64,000 bases of DNA from Yersinia frederiksenii ATCC 33641 (GTDB lineage: Bacteria; Pseudomonadota; Gammaproteobacteria; Enterobacterales; Enterobacteriaceae): NCBI RefSeq assembly GCF_000754805.1, contig NZ_KN150731.1, positions 2,023,559-2,087,558 of the forward strand, in the 5' to 3' direction. The position numbers and the translations under genes are program-made. How positions within the stretch are numbered: position 1 is the first letter of the stretch; each line of letters begins with the position of its first letter. Shown here piece by piece: positions 58,442 through 64,000 of the stretch. The notes under the pieces were generated by a model. The model was given only the letters and a program-made list of their open reading frames with translations, was not told the origin of the DNA and did no database searches.

Positions 58442-59647
58442 TTAGTCTTGTAGTAACGCCAGAGCTTTAGTTATTGCAGAACACAGTACTTCAACATCGT
58501 GCTCGTTATTGTAAGGAGCAAATGATGCACGCAAACTACCACTCACTCCCAGTGCAGCCATTAATGGCTGGGCGCAGTGTTGCCCAGCCCGGAGCGCGAT
58601 GCCTTGTTCTGCCAGTAACGTCACCAGGTCACTGTGATGAACACCATCAAACGTGAAGGCCAGTAAGCTTGATTGTTGGCAACGGAAGCTGCGAAAACCC
58701 GGCAATTCAGCCAGCTTATTCTCGGCCAGCGTCGCCAGATTTTGGCTATAAGCTTCAGCTTCTTCCAGATCAATATGTTCAAGCCAACTGAGTACTGCGG
58801 ATAAACCAATCACGCCAGCAATGTTAGGGGTACCCGCTTCAAAACGATAAGGGACTTCATGGGGGGTAAAACCGCCAAATGAAGCCTGTGTGAGCATTTT
58901 GCCGCCACCTTGCCATGCAGACATCTCTCTCAATAATTCAGATTTGCCATACAGAGCACCAATGCCGGTTGGACCATATAATTTATGGGCAGAAAAAGCA
59001 TAAAAATCAATATCAAGAGCTTGAACATCAGCCGGATTATGAACAACGCCCTGGGCTCCATCGACCATAACCACACAATCATATTGATGGGCGAGTTCAA
59101 TTGCCTGAGCCAATTGTGGGCTACCGCCAGTCACATTAGACATCTGCCCTAGCGCTAATAGGCGAGTTTTACTGTTGAGTAATTGCGGCAATAGCTGTAA
59201 ATCGGGCAGATTATCAAGACCGATAGGTAACTTAATTATTCTGGCACCCGTCTGTTCGGCAACCATAAGCCAGGGTATTAAATTCGCATGATGCTCTGCT
59301 TCACTGACAATAATTTCATCCCCAGCCTGTAGGCGAGGGCGGGCATAACTTTGCGCCACCAGATTAATGGCCTCGGTAGTGCCTCGTGTCCAAATGATAT
59401 TCTCTGCTTCCGGCGCATTGATAAAGTCAGCCACCTGTTGGCGGGTTTCTTCAAAACGGACAGTTAGGGAGAGTGCTGATTGATGCTGGCTTCGGTGTAC
59501 CGTCGCGGAATCTTGTTGATAAAACAACTGGGTAGCTTCAATCATGGCGCACGGTTTCAGCGCCGTTGCTGCACTGTCCAGATAGATTATTTCATCATTG
59601 ATTGCCGGGAATTCCTGGCGAAAATCCGTTGGATTAAAAGCCTTCAT
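58442..59647 (-). CDS. csdA: Cysteine desulfurase CsdA
   Basis: PLP enzyme that removes sulfur from cysteine and passes it to CsdE. 401 residues from the ATG at 59647 (MKAFNPTDF), the same length as E. coli; the frame is open 28 codons upstream without similarity. PLP lysine in FSAHKLYGPTGIG, persulfide cysteine in AGQHCAQPLMA, conserved EAEHHANLIPW and NVTGG. Confidence 0.97.
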   Translation of the reverse strand: MKAFNPTDFRQEFPAINDEIIYLDSAATALKPCAMIEATQLFYQQDSATVHRSQHQSALSLTVRFEETRQQVADFINAPEAENIIWTRGTTEAINLVAQSYARPRLQAGDEIIVSEAEHHANLIPWLMVAEQTGARIIKLPIGLDNLPDLQLLPQLLNSKTRLLALGQMSNVTGGSPQLAQAIELAHQYDCVVMVDGAQGVVHNPADVQALDIDFYAFSAHKLYGPTGIGALYGKSELLREMSAWQGGGKMLTQASFGGFTPHEVPYRFEAGTPNIAGVIGLSAVLSWLEHIDLEEAEAYSQNLATLAENKLAELPGFRSFRCQQSSLLAFTFDGVHHSDLVTLLAEQGIALRAGQHCAQPLMAALGVSGSLRASFAPYNNEHDVEVLCSAITKALALLQD

Positions 59648-59829
59648 ACTGTTGTTCGTATCCTTTGATTTGCTTCGGAACTGTCTCATTTTGCCCATAA
59701 TTAGCCTACTAATGGCCCTGAGCGCTGGCAATATGTCCTGAGCGAGTTATGCTGAATAGTAACGGACATAACCATTTGTCTGGTAATGGAAACGAATTTT
59801 TCAGCATTTTAATCTGCAAGGAGTCACCC

Positions 59830-60051
59830 ATGAAAAAGACAGCTGCCGTAATTTCTGCACTTATGCTCACTTTTACTTTAGCAGCCTGTTCAAGCAACTA
59901 TGTTATGCACACCAATGATGGTCGCACTATCGTTGCTGATGGTAAACCTAAAGTAGATGATGAAACCGGGATGATAAGCTATACCGATGCTAACGGTACC
60001 GAACAGCAAATTAACCGTTCAGAAGTGAAAGAAATGGCTGAAGGTAATTAA
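59830..60051 (+). CDS. ygdI: YgdI/YgdR-family small lipoprotein
   Basis: A 73-residue lipoprotein: signal MKKTAAVISALMLTFTLAAC with the lipid cysteine at 20, then the YgdI domain (YVMHTNDGRTIVADGKP, then DETGMISYTDANG). AAGGAG precedes the ATG at 59830. Role unknown; likely outer membrane. It is convergent with gcvB. Confidence 0.94.
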   Translation: MKKTAAVISALMLTFTLAACSSNYVMHTNDGRTIVADGKPKVDDETGMISYTDANGTEQQINRSEVKEMAEGN

Positions 60052-60071
60052 TTGATAGCCTTAGTACTACT

Positions 60072-60127
60072 TAAATTTAAGCTTTTGCTCTGTGCAATGC
60101 AAAGCGGGCGCTTAAATTTAGGTTTTT
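60072..60127 (+). terminator. Terminator of ygdI
   Basis: Arms TAAATTTAAGC and GCTTAAATTTA (11 bp) enclose a 27-base loop that itself can pair; followed by GGTTTTT. AT-rich stem, so moderate strength. Confidence 0.6.
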
Positions 60128-60156
60128 GAAAAATAAGTAAGCTCTGAAATTAGGGT

Positions 60157-60360
60157 AAAAAAAAGCACCGCAAAAATAGCGGTGCTGCATAAAATCACTA
60201 TGGACAGACAGGGTAAATGTACAGGAAGTGAAAAAAAACAGTAGCTTAGCTACTATGTCTGGTACACCAGACCATTTGCAAACACAACATCACAACCACA
60301 AAGCCAAAAGCATTTCAGTACCTGGATACTAAACCTACTTTTCGTTCCGGCTTGGGAAGT
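60157..60360 (-). ncRNA. gcvB: GcvB small RNA
   Basis: Hfq-dependent RNA that represses many amino-acid and peptide transporter mRNAs. About 204 bases, like E. coli (205). On the minus strand the 5' end reads ACTTCC then GCCGGAACGAAAAG; the GU-rich R1 region pairs with targets (plus-strand mirror CAAACACAACATCACAACCA); the 3' end has CCTGTCTGTCCATAGTGATT and a terminator AGCACCGC stem with eight T. Divergent from gcvA, as in E. coli. Confidence 0.97.
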
Positions 60361-60366
60361 GCCGCC

Positions 60367-60395
60367 ACTATAGGTATTTACTGGCACATCCTCAA
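60367..60395 (-). promoter_or_regulatory. gcvB promoter
   Basis: On the minus strand -35 TTGAGG, 17-bp spacer, -10 TATAGT, six bases before the RNA start. A GcvA-type CTAAT motif lies at 60428-60432 in the shared gcvA-gcvB gap. Confidence 0.8.
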
Positions 60396-60487
60396 CGGAC
60401 AATTTATAATGTCTCGGATTATAAAAACTAATAAGTAAACAAAGGGTTTCATCTCACGGTGAGCCGTTATAAAAAAGTATCCAATTC

Positions 60488-61405
60488 ATGTCAAAACGAT
60501 TGCCACCACTGAATGCTTTGCGGGTTTTCGATGCGGCCGCACGCCACCTGAGCTTTACTAAAGCTGCTGATGAATTATTTGTGACCCAAGCTGCGGTTAG
60601 CCACCAGATAAAGTCACTGGAGGATTTTCTTGGGCTAAAACTGTTCCGACGCCGCAACCGCTCTTTACTCCTGACCGAAGAAGGCCAGAGTTATTATCTC
60701 GATATCAAAGAGATATTTACCTCCATCAATGAAGCCACGCGCAAATTACAGGCCCGTAGTGCGAAAGGGGCTCTGACCGTCAGTCTCCCTCCTAGTTTTG
60801 CTATCCAATGGTTGGTCCCCCGTCTTTCTGGATTTAATGCGGCTTATCCCGGCATTGATGTCAGGATCCAGGCGGTTGATCGAGAGGAGGACAAACTCGC
60901 TGATGATGTTGATGTAGCCATATTTTATGGTCGGGGAAATTGGACCGGTTTACGCACTGAGCGTCTGTATGCCGAATTCCTGCTCCCGGTGTGTGCGCCG
61001 AGTTTATTAATGGGCGAACATGGATTAAAAGTGCCGTCAGATCTGGCTTATCATACCTTGTTGCATGATACTTCCCGCCGAGATTGGCTGGCATATACCC
61101 GTCAATTGGGGGTGCCGCAGATTAATGTGCAACAAGGGCCGATATTCAGCCACAGTGCCATGGTGGTGCAGGCCGCTGTTCATGGCCAAGGTATTGCATT
61201 GGTGAATAACGTGATGGCGCAGTCTGAAATTGAAGCAGGGCGATTAGTGTGCCCATTTAATGATGTATTGGTGAGCAAAAATGCTTTTTATCTGGTTTGT
61301 CATGACAGTCAGGCAGAACTGGGTAAAATAGCCGCCTTTCGTCAGTGGATATTGGCAAGAGCCGCCAGCGAGCAGGAAAAGTTACGTTTTCGCTACGACA
61401 ACTAA
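60488..61405 (+). CDS. gcvA: GcvA, regulator of glycine cleavage and gcvB
   Basis: LysR-type regulator that controls the gcvTHP operon and activates gcvB in response to glycine. 305 residues, very close to E. coli GcvA: N-terminus MSKRLPPLNALRVFDAAARH, HTH ELFVTQAAVSHQIKSLEDFL, effector domain GIDVRIQAVDREEDKLADDV and IFYGRGNW. Shares its promoter region with gcvB. Confidence 0.97.
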   Translation: MSKRLPPLNALRVFDAAARHLSFTKAADELFVTQAAVSHQIKSLEDFLGLKLFRRRNRSLLLTEEGQSYYLDIKEIFTSINEATRKLQARSAKGALTVSLPPSFAIQWLVPRLSGFNAAYPGIDVRIQAVDREEDKLADDVDVAIFYGRGNWTGLRTERLYAEFLLPVCAPSLLMGEHGLKVPSDLAYHTLLHDTSRRDWLAYTRQLGVPQINVQQGPIFSHSAMVVQAAVHGQGIALVNNVMAQSEIEAGRLVCPFNDVLVSKNAFYLVCHDSQAELGKIAAFRQWILARAASEQEKLRFRYDN

Positions 61406-61464
61406 TTTTTAATTATCACTAGGTAATTTAACGATAACTCTGAACCAACTTAAGGTTAATGACG

Positions 61465-61860
61465 ATGAATAGTCGTTTAATGCTGATTTTTGCCGCCCTG
61501 AGCGGTTTTTTCTATGTTGCTTTCGGCGCCTTTGGTGCTCATGTATTGAATGCCTCTTTGGGGCCGAATGAGATGGCTTGGATTCGCACCGGGCTGGAGT
61601 ATCAGGGTTTCCATACGTTGGCGATCCTGGCATTAGCTGTTGCTATGCAACGGCAGATAAGTATTTGGTTTTACTGGAGTGGAGCCTTGTTAGCGCTCGG
61701 AACGCTACTCTTTAGCGGCAGTTTATACTGCCTGGCTCTATCACACCTGAAGCTGTGGGTATATATCACGCCAGTGGGCGGAGTATGTTTTCTGGCGGGA
61801 TGGATTTTGATGTTGGTTGGCGCGCTGCGTCTAAGAAAAAGGGCAGAACGCCATGAATAA
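61465..61860 (+). CDS. ygdD: DUF423 membrane protein YgdD
   Basis: A 131-residue inner-membrane protein with four hydrophobic helices; [25 protein letters not shown] and [14 protein letters not shown] are typical of DUF423. The ATG at 61465 has AAGG with 9-base spacing; an ATG two codons earlier is too close. Overlaps rlmM by 8 bases, as in E. coli. Function unknown. Confidence 0.94.
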   Translation: MNSRLMLIFAALSGFFYVAFGAFGAHVLNASLGPNEMAWIRTGLEYQGFHTLAILALAVAMQRQISIWFYWSGALLALGTLLFSGSLYCLALSHLKLWVYITPVGGVCFLAGWILMLVGALRLRKRAERHE

Positions 61861-62959
61861 TAAAATTGCTTTATATTGTCGCTCAGGCTTTGAGAAAGAG
61901 TGTGCGGCAGAAATTACCGCCAAGGCGGCACAGCTTGAAATTTTTGGCTTTGCGCGGGTAAAAGAAAACAGCGGTTATGTGCTGTTTGAATGCTATCAGT
62001 TGGAAGATGCTGATCGTTTGATTCGCGAAGTCCCCTTCCGCGAATTGATCTTTGCCCGCCAGATGATGGTGGTGGGTGAGTTATTGAAAGATTTACCGCC
62101 TGAAGACCGTGTGTCGCCGATTGTTGGTATGTTAGTTGGTGTTATTGAAAAAGCCGGTGAGCTTCGTGTTGAAGTTGCTGATACCAATGAAAGCAAAGAG
62201 CTACTTAAGTTTTGCCGTAAGCTGACGGTACCGCTGCGTAGTGCGATGCGTGAGCAAAAAATTCTGTCTGTTCGTGAGAACGCTCATCGTCCAGTTGTGC
62301 ATGTGTTCTTTATCGCTTCTGGCTGCTGTTATGTTGGTTATTCTTATAGCAACAATAACTCACCATTCTATATGGGTATTCCACGCCTCAAATTCCCATC
62401 AGATGCACCAAGCCGTTCAACCTTAAAACTGGAGGAGGCTTTCCATGTGTTTATTCCTGCAGATGAATGGGAAGAACGCCTGGCCAGTGGTATGCATGCT
62501 GTTGATTTAGGTGCTTGCCCCGGTGGTTGGACATATCAATTAGTGCAACGCAGCATGATGGTTCAGGCCATTGATAATGGTTTGATGGCGCAAAGCTTGA
62601 TGGATACCGGGCAAGTCACGCACCACCGTGTTGATGGTTTTAAATATGAACCAACCCGTAGCAACATTTACTGGTTAGTGTGCGATATGGTGGAGAAACC
62701 CGCTAAGGTGACCCAACTTATCATTAAGTGGCTGGTAAATGGTTGGTGCCGTGAGGCCATCTTCAACCTGAAACTGCCGATGAAAAAGCGGTTTGAAGTC
62801 GTTTCTGAGAATCTAGAAATGATAGATGAACAACTGAAAGAACAGGGTATTAATGCCCATATTCAGGCTAAGCAGCTCTATCATGACCGTGAAGAAGTTA
62901 CGGTACATGTACGGCGTATCTGGTCTGGTATGCCTGGCCGCCGAGATGAGCGTTATTAG
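61853..62959 (+). CDS. rlmM: 23S rRNA C2498 ribose methyltransferase RlmM
   Basis: SAM-dependent 2'-O-methyltransferase acting on 23S rRNA C2498. 368 residues: N-terminal THUMP domain (about 1-170) and an RFM-type methyltransferase domain with [15 protein letters not shown], the catalytic D in VCDMVEKP and K in NLKLPMKKR. Start lies within ygdD. An ERIC element follows directly. Confidence 0.97.
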   Translation: MNNKIALYCRSGFEKECAAEITAKAAQLEIFGFARVKENSGYVLFECYQLEDADRLIREVPFRELIFARQMMVVGELLKDLPPEDRVSPIVGMLVGVIEKAGELRVEVADTNESKELLKFCRKLTVPLRSAMREQKILSVRENAHRPVVHVFFIASGCCYVGYSYSNNNSPFYMGIPRLKFPSDAPSRSTLKLEEAFHVFIPADEWEERLASGMHAVDLGACPGGWTYQLVQRSMMVQAIDNGLMAQSLMDTGQVTHHRVDGFKYEPTRSNIYWLVCDMVEKPAKVTQLIIKWLVNGWCREAIFNLKLPMKKRFEVVSENLEMIDEQLKEQGINAHIQAKQLYHDREEVTVHVRRIWSGMPGRRDERY

Positions 62960-62961
62960 CC

Positions 62962-63089
62962 TGTACCCTCCGTACCTGAGGGCGCAGGGTGGAGCTATGC
63001 ACACTCACCCGAATCACTTACCTGTGTAAGCTCATCGGGATGAATTCGTTTGCTGCCTATCTGTAACGCCGCCAATAACTTTGGCTATG
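62962..63089. repeat. Full-length ERIC element after rlmM
   Basis: About 128 bases, the usual size for ERIC. On the minus strand it contains the ERIC core CCCGATGAGCTTACAC and GTAAGTGATTCGGGTGAGTG, with the flanking TACCC-type terminal repeats at both ends. It begins 3 bases after the rlmM stop, so it is transcribed in the rlmM 3' UTR. Confidence 0.9.
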
Positions 63090-63103
63090 GGGTTATGTTT
63101 AAG

Positions 63104-63130
63104 GAAGGGGCCAATTGGCTCCTTCGTTTT
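63104..63130 (+). terminator. Terminator of rlmM
   Basis: Stem GAAGGGGCC, loop AATT, GGCTCCTTC (one G-T pair) followed by GTTTT. Placed between rlmM and the convergent xni. Confidence 0.8.
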
Positions 63131-63139
63131 ATGTGGTTC

Positions 63140-63895
63140 TTATTTATTCAAACGTAGCTGCTGTAAATTGCCAGTTAAGGGCAAATCAGTTTTAAGTGTC
63201 GCGATTTGTTTGCAAATAAAAGCCATCTCCCGATGTTCCTGCAATTTCTTACGCCACTTCTCCGGCACAGCATCTATCCCTTGATAAAGTTCTTCCAGAC
63301 TATTGGCTTGTTGCAGTAACAACGCCGCAGTTTTTGCGCCAATGCCGGCCACACCAGGGATTTTACTGCTGCTGATCCCGGCCAGCCCCCAATAATCCGG
63401 CAACTGATGCGGTAATACACCAAATTCTTGCTTTACGAATGGCATATCCAACCAACGTTTTTGAAAGTAATCTCGAATCTGTACATTCGGCGCTAACAGC
63501 TGGCAGTAACCTTTGTCGGTTGAAATGATAGTCACCTGATGCCCAGCACTGCTGACTTTTGCAGTCAGCGTTGCAGCCAGGTCATCGGCTTCATTGCCCG
63601 GTGAATGCCAACAATTAACCCCCAATGAAATAAATGCCTCACGGATAAGGGGCATTTCCTGTTGTAGATTATCTGGCATCGGTGAACGACCCGCTTTGTA
63701 ATCGGGAAGACATTGATGACGCCAACTATCAGAGCGGTCGTCCTCATCAAAAACTGCAACGGCATGAGTGGGTTGGCTATGTGAAATAAGTTGTTGTAAC
63801 CCATGCTTACAAGCATTAATGCAAGGTGAACCCTGCACCGCGTGAACGCGGCGAATCAGGTTAAGGGCATCAACAATAAGAAGGTGAATTTGCAT
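63140..63895 (-). CDS. xni: Flap endonuclease Xni (ExoIX)
   Basis: FEN-family structure-specific nuclease similar to the DNA polymerase I 5' nuclease domain. 251 residues, same as E. coli: [52 protein letters not shown] and the helix-hairpin-helix [14 protein letters not shown]. Like E. coli Xni it lacks some metal-binding acidic residues of FEN enzymes (STDKGY rather than SGDKD-type). Convergent with rlmM. Confidence 0.96.
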   Translation of the reverse strand: MQIHLLIVDALNLIRRVHAVQGSPCINACKHGLQQLISHSQPTHAVAVFDEDDRSDSWRHQCLPDYKAGRSPMPDNLQQEMPLIREAFISLGVNCWHSPGNEADDLAATLTAKVSSAGHQVTIISTDKGYCQLLAPNVQIRDYFQKRWLDMPFVKQEFGVLPHQLPDYWGLAGISSSKIPGVAGIGAKTAALLLQQANSLEELYQGIDAVPEKWRKKLQEHREMAFICKQIATLKTDLPLTGNLQQLRLNK

Positions 63896-64000
63896 GATCT
63901 GTCTTATTTGAAGGTGGCATCATCATTAAGCCAGAGTGATGTCGAGCAACGCCAGCCAGAAGGCTTGGCGCTACCCGGTGAAGTTTAGTTATTCTTTAGC

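Noticed and set aside
63900-63989. Open frame at the right edge ending in TAG
   Set aside because: No start, no similarity, and it overlaps the xni leader region; probably non-coding.

Overview
The window is chromosomal DNA of an enterobacterium, most likely a Yersinia of the Y. enterocolitica / Y. pseudotuberculosis type. About 50 kb on the right has the E. coli 61-64 min backbone order (lysR-lysA, galR, omr, aas-lplT, tas, ygdQ, mutH, rppH-ptsP, lgt-thyA, ppdA-ppdB-ygdB-ppdC-recC-ptrA-recB-recD, argA, amiC, initiator tRNAs, mltA, tcdA, csdE-csdA, ygdI, gcvB-gcvA, ygdD-rlmM, xni). Protein divergence, additions near lysA and galR, and ERIC-type intergenic repeats of the form familiar from Yersinia point to that genus. 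The species call is inference.

Region 1 (1-12931) is strikingly AT-rich compared with the rest and looks horizontally acquired. It holds a compact type II secretion (T2SS) operon, gspC-D-E-F-G-I-J-K-L-M-O, with overlapping or near-touching genes, plus a convergent pilotin-like lipoprotein gene (gspS-like). I see no gspH, gspN, gspA or gspB, and GspC is short with no PDZ or coiled-coil region. The cluster is bracketed by two winged-helix regulators: a small soluble one before gspC, and a membrane-anchored ToxR/PsaE-like one followed by an overlapping small membrane protein (ToxS/PsaF-like position). This is the most interesting system in the window.

Region 2 (13081-18862) is accessory: an orphan chemoreceptor, a DsbA-family oxidoreductase paired with an exported metallo-beta-lactamase-fold protein whose metal ligands are largely lost, a divergent LysR regulator, and a YdhP/AraJ-type MFS exporter.

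Region 3 (18877-31693) has divergent lysR/lysA, an AscG-like LacI repressor, galR, a cytoplasmic BisC-type molybdoenzyme, a single OmrA/OmrB small RNA, the phospholipid repair pair aas-lplT, tas and ygdQ.

Region 4 (31811-52205) covers DNA mismatch repair (mutH), a DARS2-like DnaA-box cluster between mutH and rppH, RNA decapping and the nitrogen PTS (rppH-ptsP), lipoprotein maturation (lgt), dTMP synthesis (thyA), a minor pseudopilin cluster, and the recC-ptrA-recB-recD operon.

Region 5 (52249-64000) carries argA with tandem ARG boxes, amiC, three identical initiator tRNA genes, mltA, the tcdA/csdE/csdA tRNA-modification and sulfur module, ygdI, the GcvB small RNA divergent from gcvA, ygdD-rlmM and xni. 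ERIC-type repeats sit right after the ptsP and rlmM stop codons, a partial one overlaps the end of ppdC, and a deleted remnant lies upstream of tas.
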